Shown: positions 18,736-27,350, numbered from the stretch's first letter. The stretch is 64,000 nucleotides of DNA from Ginsengibacter sp963792025 (GCA_963792025.1 CAWBUS010000007.1:62001-126000); one strand, 5' to 3'. The notes: generated from the sequence alone by a model not told the origin. Numbers and translations: made by a program.

Positions 18736-19296
18736 TTATTTTTTTTCTTCTTTATTCGATATTCCTTGTTCAATATTCGCTATTCCCTCAGCTGGTCTCA
18801 TCGCAATTACAATACAACCGATCAAAGCTGCCAGCAACAGCATGCTCACTACTTCAAACGGTAACGAATAACCGCCAATTTTTATTCCCAGCATCTGATT
18901 GCCGATATTGGCTACATTAGGCTCTACCGGCTGCATGTTACTTCCTGAAAACGAATGTTGCAATAGTTGTATCATAATTAATGCGAAGCCGCAGAAGGCA
19001 GCCAACGCGGAAAATATTTGTCGTCCTATTTTTTGCTTCGGCATCTTCTCACCCGTTTGCTGGGTTAAGAAAATAGAAAAGATGATCAACACCGTTATTC
19101 CGCCCACATACACTACAATTTGCACTGCCGCAATAAATTCATACTGCATCCAGAAATACAATCCCGCAACACCAATTAAAGAAAATAATAAAAAGATAGC
19201 CGCCCTGAATATCTGTCTTGTTCCTACCGCAAATATTCCACTCACTAACGTTAGTGCGGCAAGCATATAAAATATAATCGTTGATCCACTCATCAT
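18736..19296 (-). CDS. nuoJ: NADH-quinone oxidoreductase subunit J with repeat-derived C-terminus
   Basis: Membrane subunit of complex I, 186 residues, five helices. The start of the chain (MSGSTIIFYMLAALTLVSGI...AAIFLLFSLIGVAGLYFWM) and VVYVGGITVLIIFSIFL are typical. The start ATG at 19296 overlaps the nuoI stop by 4 bp. Its last 17 or so residues (GIANIEQGISNKEEKK) are encoded by a copy of the operon's interspersed repeat (18754-18786), so the natural C-terminus was replaced or extended when the repeat and the four-helix-bundle gene came in. Confidence 0.92.
   Translation of the reverse strand: MMSGSTIIFYMLAALTLVSGIFAVGTRQIFRAAIFLLFSLIGVAGLYFWMQYEFIAAVQIVVYVGGITVLIIFSIFLTQQTGEKMPKQKIGRQIFSALAAFCGFALIMIQLLQHSFSGSNMQPVEPNVANIGNQMLGIKIGGYSLPFEVVSMLLLAALIGCIVIAMRPAEGIANIEQGISNKEEKK
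18754..18786. repeat. nuo-spacer repeat, copy C, inside the nuoJ 3' end
   Basis: ATTCGATATTCCTTGTTCAA continuing TATTCGCTATTCC, same orientation as copy A. It is translated in nuoJ on the other strand as IANIEQGISN. It forms the second flank of the four-helix-bundle gene. Confidence 0.85.
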
Positions 19297-19769
19297 TCTA
19301 CTCCCTCCATAATTTTAGATCCGGGATTATTTAATATTTTGGTCAATTGGGCACGGTCAAAAACACTGTGTTCAAATGTTTGCGCCATTACAATGGCATC
19401 CGAAGGACAAGCAATAATGCACAGATTACACATCGTACATAGTTCCAGGTGATAGACTAATTTATCAATGGCCTTTTTCTTTTTGCCTTCGGGAGTAATA
19501 TCAAATTTGGTAATGACCTTTATGGTCCCGTTAGGACAGGCTAACTCGCAGGCTGTGCAGCCTGTGCAGCGATGCTCATTATTTTCATTATGCGGCATCA
19601 CCACTTCACCTTTGAAACGTTCCGGCAAGTGCAAGGTTTCCCTGTTATCAGGATATTGTTGTGTAATAATTTCTTTATGATGCGTAAAATAATATCCTGT
19701 TCGTCTCAACCCGACAAACAATGATTTTACAGCATTAAAAACTTCCTTTATATATTTTGTTATAAACAT
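19293..19769 (-). CDS. nuoI: NADH-quinone oxidoreductase subunit I (two 4Fe-4S clusters)
   Basis: Peripheral-arm ferredoxin subunit that carries clusters N6a and N6b towards the quinone site. The 158-residue chain has two motifs, CTGCTACELACP and CTMCNLCIIACP, each with four cysteines and the usual spacing, and the conserved RFKGEVVMP segment before them. The start is ATG 19769 and the stop overlaps nuoJ by 4 bp. In an operon without NuoE, F and G it may be an entry point for electrons from ferredoxin; that is inference from related 11-subunit complexes. Confidence 0.95.
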   Translation of the reverse strand: MFITKYIKEVFNAVKSLFVGLRRTGYYFTHHKEIITQQYPDNRETLHLPERFKGEVVMPHNENNEHRCTGCTACELACPNGTIKVITKFDITPEGKKKKAIDKLVYHLELCTMCNLCIIACPSDAIVMAQTFEHSVFDRAQLTKILNNPGSKIMEGVE

Positions 19770-19778
19770 TTTTTATTA

Positions 19779-19870
19779 ATATCGAATAATGAACAAGGAA
19801 TAATAAATTATGAATTACCAGCAGTTAATACTTCTTTATTCAATATTCTTTGTTCGTTATTCATTATTTT
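19779..19870. repeat. Inverted pair of the nuo-spacer repeat (copies D and E), nuoH-nuoI spacer
   Basis: Copy D at 19779-19812 (ATATCGAATAATGAACAAGG then AATAATAAAT) and copy E at 19838-19870 (TTCAATATTCTTTGTTCGTT then ATTCATTATTTT) are inverted relative to each other and can fold into a long hairpin. They take up nearly all of the spacer between nuoH and nuoI. Confidence 0.85.
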
Positions 19871-19877
19871 CTCCCCT

Positions 19878-20954
19878 TTAAAAATACCATCCCGCAATCG
19901 CCATCGCTGTTACCAATAAAATATTAAACAAGCTGATCGGCAATAAATATTTCCATTCAAGATTCAATAACTGATCAATCCGCAACCTCGGGAACGTCCA
20001 CCGGAACCACATGATCAGGAATATTAAAAAGAATGTCTTTCCAAAAAACCAAATGCTGGAAGGGATATAGTCCATTACATGATTAAACCCTTCCCAATGA
20101 CCAATATGCAAAGGCATCCACCCACCCAGAAACAACGTTGCACCGATAGCACACACAATGAAAACATTTACATATTCTGCTAAAAAGAACAAGGCAAATT
20201 TCATCCCCGAATACTCTGTATGAAAGCCCGCTGTTAATTCTGATTCCGCTTCTGCGAGGTCGAAAGGTGCCCTGTTTGTTTCTGCAGTTACTGCTATTAT
20301 GAAAATGATAAAAGAAATAAATACCGGTATATGCCCCTTGAAGATCCACCATCCATCCGCCTGCGATTGAATGATCGTATTCAAATTCAAACTGCCCGCC
20401 AATACCACTACAGACAAAACAGAAAATCCTGCTGACAATTCATAACTCACAATCTGCGCTCCGCTTCGCATGGCGCCCATCAAAGAATATTTGTTGTTGC
20501 TGGACCAGCCAGCCATTAAAATACTGATAACAGAAACAGATGAAATTGCTGATACATATAATACGCCGATGTTCAAATTCCACATTTGGAAATCTTTTGC
20601 AAATGCCAACGGTGCCATCAATAACATGGCAACTATTAATGCTATATAAGGAGCGAGGTTAAATAAAAATTTATCAGCACCCGTTGGTGTCATGCCTTCT
20701 TTCACTAAAAGCTTCACCGTATCTGCCAATGACTGAAACATCCCTTTCGGTCCTACCCTGTTTGGTCCGAGGCGTATTTGTATCCATGCAGAAACTTTTC
20801 GTTCCATGATAACTAATACCAAACCCAACACGGCAAACAAACCAATGACGCAAACACCAACAATCACCATTTCAATAATAGTTGCCAGTGTAGGGTTAAA
20901 CGTTAGGTTTAACCATTTATGAATTGAATCTGCTATGTTACTAAAGCTCCACAT
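19878..20954 (-). CDS. nuoH: NADH-quinone oxidoreductase subunit H
   Basis: Membrane subunit at the joint of the two arms of complex I and forming part of the quinone chamber. 358 residues, about eight helices. Signature segments are MERKVSAWIQIRLGPNRVGP, FQSLADTVKLLVKEGMTP and ETNRAPFDLAEAESELTAGFHTEYSGM, which include the conserved acidic residues of the quinone cavity. Start ATG 20954, frame intact. Upstream the usual nuoE-F-G genes are absent; the neighbour is nuoD across a repeat-filled spacer. Confidence 0.96.
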   Translation of the reverse strand: MWSFSNIADSIHKWLNLTFNPTLATIIEMVIVGVCVIGLFAVLGLVLVIMERKVSAWIQIRLGPNRVGPKGMFQSLADTVKLLVKEGMTPTGADKFLFNLAPYIALIVAMLLMAPLAFAKDFQMWNLNIGVLYVSAISSVSVISILMAGWSSNNKYSLMGAMRSGAQIVSYELSAGFSVLSVVVLAGSLNLNTIIQSQADGWWIFKGHIPVFISFIIFIIAVTAETNRAPFDLAEAESELTAGFHTEYSGMKFALFFLAEYVNVFIVCAIGATLFLGGWMPLHIGHWEGFNHVMDYIPSSIWFFGKTFFLIFLIMWFRWTFPRLRIDQLLNLEWKYLLPISLFNILLVTAMAIAGWYF

Positions 20955-20992
20955 ATTTAAAAATCTCCATTAAAAATCCTACTGACTTCATA

Positions 20993-21070
20993 ATTCGATA
21001 TTCAATATTCCTTGTTCATTATTCGATATTTATATAATCATGAATATTGAACAAGGAATAACGAATGAAG
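20993..21070. repeat. Inverted pair of the nuo-spacer repeat (copies F and G), nuoD-nuoH junction
   Basis: Copy F at about 20993-21030 (ATTCGATATTCAATATTCCT then TGTTCATTATTCGATATT) and copy G at 21039-21070 (ATGAATATTGAACAAGGAAT then AACGAATGAAG) face each other. This is the position where nuoE, nuoF and nuoG usually stand in 14-gene operons. Confidence 0.85.
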
Positions 21071-21097
21071 AAGTTTTTAAAGTACTCAAACTTTCAT

Positions 21098-22214
21098 TCA
21101 CCTGTCAATATCCGGTATCACCAAATCCAATGTTCCCATCATCGCTACCAAATCACCCAGCAAATGTCCTCTTGCCATATGATCTAACGCAGAGAGATTT
21201 GAAAATCCCGGCGAACGGAATTTTATTCTATACGGTGTTGTTCCTCCTTCACTCACGATATACACGCCCAACTCACCTCTTGCTGTTTCCACTCTTGAAT
21301 AAAATTCTCCCTTTGGTAATTTTAATACTGCCTTCGTTTTTGCCTGGAAATCGCCATCAGGAATATTATCAATTAATTGCTCTATTATTTTTATCGATTG
21401 ATTCATTTCTCTTATGCGCACCATGTAGCGTGCAAAGGAATCGCCCTCTGTTTCCAATATCTCATCAAATTCCAGTTTATCATATACTTCATAAGGATAC
21501 AATTTTCGAATATCGCAACTAACGCCACTGCCTCTAGCTGTCGGACCGCTGCAGCCATATGAAATCGCATCTTCAGCAGATAAATAGCCAACTCCTTTCA
21601 TTCGGTTTTGAAAAATTATATTACCGGTAACCAGCTCAGCGTATTCATTAATTTTATGTTTATATAAAGCGATAAATTCTTTCACTCTTTTTTGAAAATT
21701 GGGATGCAGATCAGCCATTACTCCGCCCGGCACCATATAGTTCATGGTTAACCTTGCACCACAGGTTTCTTCCATAATATCATTGATCGTTTCTCTTTCC
21801 CTGAAGGCATGAAAGAATGGAGTGAATGCGCCCAAATCCATTGCCATAGCGCCCCACCACAATTCATGCGATGCAATTCGTGTAAGCTCATCCATCAATA
21901 CCCGTATCACCTGTGCCCTTGGCGGAATCTCTACCTGCAAACCTTTTTCTACACATAACGCACACGCATGGTTGTTAATGTGGGCAGAGAGATAATCCAT
22001 CCTGCTGGTAACATAAATAAACTGGCGATAGGTTAAACTCTCACACATTTTTTCAATGGAGCGGTGAATGATAACCAAGATGCGGTTCCACTTTTTTGAT
22101 CGTCTCCCCATTTATGGTAATTACCAAATGCAATACACCATGTGTTGCCGGATGCTGCGGTCCCACATTTATGATTAAATCACCTTCTGCCGTTGTGCCT
22201 ATTTCTTCAACCAT
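21098..22214 (-). CDS. nuoD: NADH-quinone oxidoreductase subunit D, frame broken by one surplus base near 22070
   Basis: 49-kDa-type subunit that forms the quinone-binding pocket with NuoB. The start is the ATG at 22214 (MVEEIGTTAEGDLIINVGPQ, then HPATHGVLH), in one frame. After EPHLGY the correct continuation IHRSIEKMCESLTYRQF is in the next frame. Removing one base near 22070 joins them into about 371 residues, a normal length. Further landmarks are RMDYLSAHINNHACAL, ELTRIASHELWWGAMAMDLG and the C-terminal RGELGVYIVSEGGTTPYRIKFRSPGF region ending DLVIPDIDR. The distance from copy G of the repeat is 27 bp. Confidence 0.92.
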
Positions 22215-22220
22215 ACCTTA

Positions 22221-22318
22221 GAGAATATCGAATATTGAACAAGGAATAACGAACATCGATCTTTTAAGCGCTTCATACTTTATCATTCAATATTCCTTGT
22301 TCGGCATTCATTATTTTT
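22221..22318. repeat. Inverted pair of the nuo-spacer repeat (copies H and I), nuoC-nuoD spacer
   Basis: Copy H at 22221-22256 (GAGAATATCGAATATTGAAC then AAGGAATAACGAACATC) and copy I at about 22284-22318 (CATTCAATATTCCTTGTTCG then GCATTCATTATTTT) are inverted copies. The nuoC stop lies at the end of copy I and the nuoD start just beyond copy H. Confidence 0.85.
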
Positions 22319-22775
22319 ATAATCTTATCATGTTTATCGCGTCTTCAAAATCTTTTAACATCGGTCTTTTTCCTTCCCAACCATCGGGCAAAATCAATAA
22401 CCGCAAATCAGGATGATTCAAAAAATTCACACCAAACATTTCGTACACTTCTCTTTCATGAAATTCTGCAGTCTTCCAAATACTACTTACAGTTTCTATT
22501 TCTGGAGTATTGGCGTCGAGTTTTGATTTTACAACAATGTTATGACGGTACCGCGTAGACGATAAATGATACACCATTGCCAGGTGTGTCTTCCAATCGA
22601 TGCAGGTAAGGCAAAAAAGATAATCGAAGAATAAAGAATCGTTGCTGCGTAATTGCTGTGCAAATGGTAACCAATCATTCGGCGCAACGTTTATATTGAA
22701 CCACTCACCACCTTCTTCAAATGTGGCCGAAGGAAGCAATTCAGTTATTGTGGTTTTCAACTCTTCGTTGGTCAT
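22317..22775 (-). CDS. nuoC: NADH-quinone oxidoreductase subunit C
   Basis: 30-kDa-type subunit of the peripheral arm, separate from nuoD (not fused). 152 residues from ATG 22775, with LFCLTCIDWKTHLAMVYHLSS in the N-terminal half and the family signature FHEREVYEMFGVNFLNHPDLRLLILPDGWEGKRPMLKDF. The frame is intact. The stop of nuoB is 2 bp upstream. Confidence 0.95.
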   Translation of the reverse strand: MTNEELKTTITELLPSATFEEGGEWFNINVAPNDWLPFAQQLRSNDSLFFDYLFCLTCIDWKTHLAMVYHLSSTRYRHNIVVKSKLDANTPEIETVSSIWKTAEFHEREVYEMFGVNFLNHPDLRLLILPDGWEGKRPMLKDFEDAINMIRL

Positions 22776-22777
22776 AA

Positions 22778-23356
22778 TTATTCTTTACCTGTCTTTATCT
22801 GTTCTCTTGTTAAACCGCTTTTTATTTTCTGTTGTAAACTTATTAATGCATGCAATAAAGCTTCCGGCCTTGGCGGACAACCGGCAACATATACATCCAC
22901 CGGTATCACATGGTCGGCTCCCTTTACCACCGAGTAAGTATTGTAAAAAAACGGCCCTCCACTGATGGCGCACGCACCCATTGCAATTACATATTTTGGG
23001 TCGGCCATCTGGTCGTATAATCTTTTTAACACCGGTGCCATTTTATTTACGATGGTTCCGGCAATAATAATCACATCAGCCTGGCGAGGCGAGGCACGTG
23101 CAACTTCAAAACCAAATCTTGAAAAATCGTATTTGGCAGCTGCAACAGACATCATTTCTATACCGCAGCAACTGGTAGCAAACGTGAGCGGCCACAATGA
23201 ATTGGAGCGTGCCCAATTGATGACATCATCCAGTTTGCTTAATACAATTCCGCCTCCGGGAGTTTCATGTATTTGTCCGGGAAAAGAGGCCTCCCCTAAA
23301 TCCCCTCCAGGAGAGGGGACTTTTGAAGTCCCTACATTATTTGAAGTGTCACTCAT
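22778..23356 (-). CDS. nuoB: NADH-quinone oxidoreductase subunit B with repeat-derived N-terminus
   Basis: Carries cluster N2, the last iron-sulfur cluster before quinone. The ligands are visible in ATSCCGIEMM, in MGACAISGGPF and in VYVAGCPPRPEALLHAL. The chain is 192 residues from ATG 23356. Residues about 11-25 (TSKVPSPGGDLGEASF) are encoded by a GC-rich hairpin repeat (23293-23331), so the N-terminal extension ahead of the conserved core derives from an intergenic-type repeat. Confidence 0.95.
   Translation of the reverse strand: MSDTSNNVGTSKVPSPGGDLGEASFPGQIHETPGGGIVLSKLDDVINWARSNSLWPLTFATSCCGIEMMSVAAAKYDFSRFGFEVARASPRQADVIIIAGTIVNKMAPVLKRLYDQMADPKYVIAMGACAISGGPFFYNTYSVVKGADHVIPVDVYVAGCPPRPEALLHALISLQQKIKSGLTREQIKTGKE
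23293..23331. repeat. GC-rich hairpin repeat inside the nuoB 5' coding region
   Basis: CCCCTC (23302-23307) and GAGGGG (23313-23318) form a stem inside a CCCCTAAATCCCCTCCAGGA... context of the kind common as intergenic repeats in Bacteroidota. Here it is read in frame as part of NuoB. A related element lies in the nuoA-nuoB spacer (23440-23465). Confidence 0.65.
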
Positions 23357-23439
23357 TACTATGATGTATGCTCTTTAATAATTTTAATCATTCAATTCTC
23401 GGGTCTACAATTTCAATCATTGCGACACCTGCCTTATTT

Positions 23440-23465
23440 CCCCCCTCTGGGGGACTAAGGGGTGC
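23440..23465. repeat. GC-rich hairpin repeat in nuoA-nuoB spacer
   Basis: CCCCCC-TCT-GGGGG followed by ACTAAGGGGTG, located directly after the nuoA stop region. It is similar in type to the repeat inside nuoB. No T-run follows it, so a terminator role is doubtful. Confidence 0.6.
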
Positions 23466-23466
23466 C

Positions 23467-23817
23467 CTACTTCCATTTCAAAGCGCCTTTTTTATGTGCA
23501 TATAAAAATCCCATAAACAATATAAAAAAGAAAATGATAATTTCAACTAACGCTATCCATCCTACCTGCTTTGCCACGACCGCCCAGGGATAGAGGAAAA
23601 CCAGTTCCACATCAAAAATTAAAAATATTAATGCAAATAAATAATAGCCCACGTTCAATTGTTTCCATGTGGTTCCATGTGTAGGAATACCGCATTCATA
23701 AGGCTCTCCCTTTTGAGGATTGGTTGTAGATTTTGTAACAATTTTAGCGATAAGAATAGCAATAGAAGAAAAGGCGAGTGCGGCTATAATTAAAACAATC
23801 ATCGATGAAGATCCCAT
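23467..23817 (-). CDS. nuoA: NADH-quinone oxidoreductase subunit A
   Basis: First gene of the complex I operon; a three-helix membrane subunit. 116 residues from the ATG at 23817 (MGSSSMIVLIIAALAFSSIA); the frame is also open from a TTG at 23829. Family signatures are KGEPYECGIPT, the loop cysteine of the quinone channel, and YYLFALIFLIFDVELVFLYPWAV. The 250 bases upstream (23830-24077) are an AT-rich divergent region that must hold the operon promoter; I cannot place it with confidence. Confidence 0.95.
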   Translation of the reverse strand: MGSSSMIVLIIAALAFSSIAILIAKIVTKSTTNPQKGEPYECGIPTHGTTWKQLNVGYYLFALIFLIFDVELVFLYPWAVVAKQVGWIALVEIIIFFFILFMGFLYAHKKGALKWK

Positions 23818-24143
23818 ACAAAAAATCAATTATTAGGCATGAATATTCAGAAACGAAAGGTAGTAAATAATGTTAACCCATAATTCGTGCAAATATGATT
23901 TTTATCATAATGAAATATGATTTTTTAGGTAATTCACATCTTAAATTTACTTTAAGGTGCACCGTCGAGATTCCGTTTGCAACATCTTTATTTTGCTATT
24001 GCATCCAAAATAAGCAGATGAACTTTTTTTTGTTGCCTAACTGCAATTCTTTAGTTTTAATCCGTTCATTGTAAAAATTGTTGGAACGCATATGGAATTA
24101 CTTTCTATTCAAAACATCGCGCAGCACATATCGCTATTATAAT

Positions 24144-25316
24144 ATGAAGAAGATTTTTCAATATCTGTTTCTCATCACTGCTATCGGTGTTACTATAGAT
24201 GCAAACAGCCAGGATAAATTTATGCGGTTAGAAAATAATAGTTTGGTGACACCATCGGGCATTCCGATAACACTGAAATCTGTTAACCTCGGCGGTTGGC
24301 TTTTATGGGAAGGATGGATATTTGGAGGTGGCTTTACAAAGGAAAGCGTTATAAAAAATCGCCTGCTTCAATTGTTGGGCAGCGAAGAATACAACAATTT
24401 TCTGAGCAGGTTTTATGAAAATTACATTACTGAAAAAGATATCGCTCTCATTGCTGCCCGTGGATTTAATAGTATAAGGCTTCCCTTTAATTACAGGATT
24501 TTCACTGCTGAAGATAGCGGATATATTGATGGATTTAAAAAGATGGACGAGGTAATACGATGGTGCAAAAAATACAATCTCTATCTTATCCCGGATATGC
24601 ATGCAGCGCCGGGTGGACAGAATAACCTATTTATCTCGGATCCCGAAAATAGTAAGCTCTGGAGTTCTATTGATGACCAACAACAAACTTATGATCTGTG
24701 GATGAAAATTGCGGAAAGGTATAAGAATGATACTACCATATCGGGTTACGATTTGCTAAATGAGCCTGATATAAATAACACTTCAACCCTTGTAAACTTT
24801 TATTCAAATCTTGTTAAAAGCATCAGGAGCGTAGACAAGAACCACCTTTTAATTATAGAGGGAAATAAAATGGCTCATTCGTTTAAAGGCTTTCCTGCAA
24901 AGTTTGATGACAACCAAATTTATAGTTACCATTATTATGCATGGTTTGGAGAAAATAATAAACCCAAAAATATAAGGGAAATTACTTCAGATGTTAAGAC
25001 TGATTTACCTTTTTGGTGCGGTGAATGGGGAGAGGATACACCACAAAATTTAAAAGAGATTGATGCCCTTTTGCCACAACAACCCAACCCTTGCGGCAAT
25101 TCATTCTGGACGTGGAAACGTGTTTATAAAAATAATAACCGTTATCCTGTATATTCTATTCATTCAACGGCTAATTGGGATAAAATAATGTCGTGGGTAA
25201 CATGGAAATTATCAAAGCCCACAAAAGGACAAACTGCAAAAGGGATTGAAGAGTTTTTAAACGCTATTCAAATAGAAAATTGCGAGCATAATGAAATTCT
25301 AAATGGTGATTGGTAG
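24144..25316 (+). CDS. Secreted glycoside hydrolase family 5 (endoglucanase/exo-1,3-glucanase-like)
   Basis: 390 residues from the ATG at 24144, which starts a clean signal peptide (MKKIFQYLFLITAIGVTIDA); the 24078 alternative would add 22 non-hydrophobic residues and is rejected. The catalytic domain shows VNLGGWLLWEGW, ARGFNSIRLPFNYR, YLIPDMHAAPGGQN, the acid/base Glu207 in GYDLLNEPD, and the nucleophile Glu294 in FWCGEWGED. The GGWL opening and layout resemble the GH5 group that includes exo-beta-1,3-glucanases. The exact substrate cannot be told. It stands alone and is divergent from nuoA. Confidence 0.88.
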   Translation: MKKIFQYLFLITAIGVTIDANSQDKFMRLENNSLVTPSGIPITLKSVNLGGWLLWEGWIFGGGFTKESVIKNRLLQLLGSEEYNNFLSRFYENYITEKDIALIAARGFNSIRLPFNYRIFTAEDSGYIDGFKKMDEVIRWCKKYNLYLIPDMHAAPGGQNNLFISDPENSKLWSSIDDQQQTYDLWMKIAERYKNDTTISGYDLLNEPDINNTSTLVNFYSNLVKSIRSVDKNHLLIIEGNKMAHSFKGFPAKFDDNQIYSYHYYAWFGENNKPKNIREITSDVKTDLPFWCGEWGEDTPQNLKEIDALLPQQPNPCGNSFWTWKRVYKNNNRYPVYSIHSTANWDKIMSWVTWKLSKPTKGQTAKGIEEFLNAIQIENCEHNEILNGDW

Positions 25317-25444
25317 CTTTTCCCCGATAATATAAGAGTGTAGCCTTTACCGTTAGAATTAGCAGATACATGCAAATGATGACACCCGATGCAATAACTG
25401 AAATATAAATTTTATTTGCAAGTAATCATGGTGGTAACCAAGGC

Positions 25445-26080
25445 TTATTCTTTTACGAATTTAATATCCGTCATATCCAGGAAGTAATTGGGAAGACATG
25501 ATAGCGTTTTTTCATTTTCAATTTTAAAATCGATGCCTTTGAAACTAACCTGTCCCAGCGAAGGGTTTAGTGAAAGCTCAAACCGGTTATTATCATTTGT
25601 TTTGTCCTTTACAAGCGTAACGATATCCGGGAACAGGGTATGCTGAACATAAATGGTATCGCAATTTTCCAGCTCGACCGACGCCTCGCCGTTATCATCA
25701 GTATAGGCTTCCTGTCTCTTACCCTCCGTGAGAAAAATACATAAGATATTTTGAACAAGGTATTTATTAGTGTTATTGAACGTAAGCTGGTACCCTTTCG
25801 ATTGTTTTGATTGGCTGGTTACCGTGAAATCTTTGCCGGGTTCTTTATCGCTTTTAAGTTTTAGCGTATCGCCTTCTACAGAAAAGGTTCCGGTAGCGTT
25901 GCGATCAACGGCTCCATAGCTAAAGAAGAATTCAAATTTACCATTTGCCGCAAAATTAAAACCGGATGCCATTTCCATTTTTCTGAAATAATATTCACCC
26001 TGAACTATTTTTTGTGACATTGATTGCAGGTTTATTAATAACAATAAAAGGAAGATACTTCTTTTAAAGAATTGGTTCAT
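25445..26080 (-). CDS. Secreted protein of unknown function
   Basis: 211 residues from the ATG at 26080 (MNQFFKRSIFLLLLLINLQSMSQ, a signal peptide); an upstream in-frame start at 26143 is less likely. The rest is beta-rich: GEYYFRKMEMASGFNFAANGKFEFFFSYGAVDRNATGTFSVEGDTLKLKS looks like a lipocalin-like or beta-sandwich stretch in which an empty-state value is compared, a pattern common in Bacteroidota secreted proteins. I do not recognise a named family. The neighbours are a GH5 enzyme and a papain-like protease, and there is no operon link. Confidence 0.6.
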   Translation of the reverse strand: MNQFFKRSIFLLLLLINLQSMSQKIVQGEYYFRKMEMASGFNFAANGKFEFFFSYGAVDRNATGTFSVEGDTLKLKSDKEPGKDFTVTSQSKQSKGYQLTFNNTNKYLVQNILCIFLTEGKRQEAYTDDNGEASVELENCDTIYVQHTLFPDIVTLVKDKTNDNNRFELSLNPSLGQVSFKGIDFKIENEKTLSCLPNYFLDMTDIKFVKE

Positions 26081-26237
26081 TTGTTTCCCTCCCGGTAATT
26101 TTATTAAAGAAACAAAATTTTTATTAAAAAGAAAATGCCGCACGAATCCAACCAGGTCAGTTATAACGGCTAAGCATCAACGCTTCTGCCAGGGGAAGAT
26201 TTTTTTAAAATTATTTTCGGATGCGGTGCTAAATATC

Positions 26238-27089
26238 CTATTTCAATATATATGCATCAGGTGACGCATTCTCTAAAAAGAATTGATAATCGATCCAAAT
26301 AAAACCTTTGTCTCCCCAGGAAGTTCCCCAGGAATTCATGACCAGAAAGGCATTCCTGCTATCATCGTAGCCGGTGACTAACATCGAATGTAGGTCACCC
26401 AAACGGCCACATCTTTCTTTCCAGGTAAAAGGCGAAGTAATTTTATCAAATCCTTCATCAGTCGCAATAAAAAAAATAACCGGCTTTTTTTGAAACAGTT
26501 CCTTTTTCAATAAGGTAAGATTATGAGGATCTATCTTTTCCCAACCTTTTATTTTATTCTTCGCAGCCTCATGATGCTGAGTACTGCCAGGCTTAGTCGA
26601 ATAATCGTTAGCGTTATAAGGCATACTTTTTAACGAACAAGCGCCTTCAGCTTTAAATAATTTTAAATTATCTATAAAGGCAGCGGTACCACCAGTACCC
26701 TTAGGCACCTGGTTATATACAAACGCAGGACTTAAATTTTCGCTGTCGCTATAAGGCTTGCCGGTTATAAGATGCATGTAGTAACTACCGGCGCCATACA
26801 CAGTCGCCCATGCACCGCAGGAAAGCTGCTTTCCCTGGTCACCCGGTACAGGCATATCGAGCAGCACGGCAGGAGGTAATGTTTCAAAGCCCGATGCATG
26901 ATTATTGTTGGTATCGACACCGGGTGCTGTCGGATCAGTGGTATCAAAATAGGACGTGTCAATTACTCTATTGAAGAAGCCGGGAATATTCAGTAGGTAC
27001 TTATTTTCATTATTTACATTTTTGCCATGTGAAAATGAAATGGTAACTGCAGAGAGTAATAGAATTATTGGCAGGGTTTTAAACAACAT
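26238..27089 (-). CDS. Secreted papain-like (C1) cysteine protease
   Basis: 283 residues from ATG 27089, with an N-terminal hydrophobic signal (TLPIILLLSAVTISFS). All four active-site landmarks are present: Gln85 and Cys91 in PGDQGKQLSCGAWA, His234 in DLHSMLVTGYDD, and Asn252 in MNSWGTSWGDKGF. The region between the signal and the catalytic core (about 50 residues) is short for an inhibitory propeptide. Probably exported to the periplasm or cell surface. It is transcribed alone. Confidence 0.9.
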   Translation of the reverse strand: MLFKTLPIILLLSAVTISFSHGKNVNNENKYLLNIPGFFNRVIDTSYFDTTDPTAPGVDTNNNHASGFETLPPAVLLDMPVPGDQGKQLSCGAWATVYGAGSYYMHLITGKPYSDSENLSPAFVYNQVPKGTGGTAAFIDNLKLFKAEGACSLKSMPYNANDYSTKPGSTQHHEAAKNKIKGWEKIDPHNLTLLKKELFQKKPVIFFIATDEGFDKITSPFTWKERCGRLGDLHSMLVTGYDDSRNAFLVMNSWGTSWGDKGFIWIDYQFFLENASPDAYILK

Positions 27090-27350
27090 CACGCAGCATT
27101 GGATTTTTCTCCTTCATAAAAAGAGTCCCGGGTTAGCAGGAAATTTATGTAGTGTCCATTTTAAAACGATAGGAGCAAGATGTGTATTGTATTAGCTCTT
27201 TTAAAATTTAGAAGGAGCGTGGATGCGCAAATGAAGCTGATTTGGGAGCATTGCCGCAATTGTTTAGTTTTAAGTTGCGACAATGAATGAGTTGTGCGTA
27301 ACCTTAAATAAATTCGGACACAAATTGCTAATTAAATAAAACTGATTTTT

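Noticed and set aside
21040..21522. Open frame of 160 codons on the + strand, antisense to nuoD
   Set aside because: It begins in a repeat copy and runs antisense to conserved nuoD; no protein-like composition.
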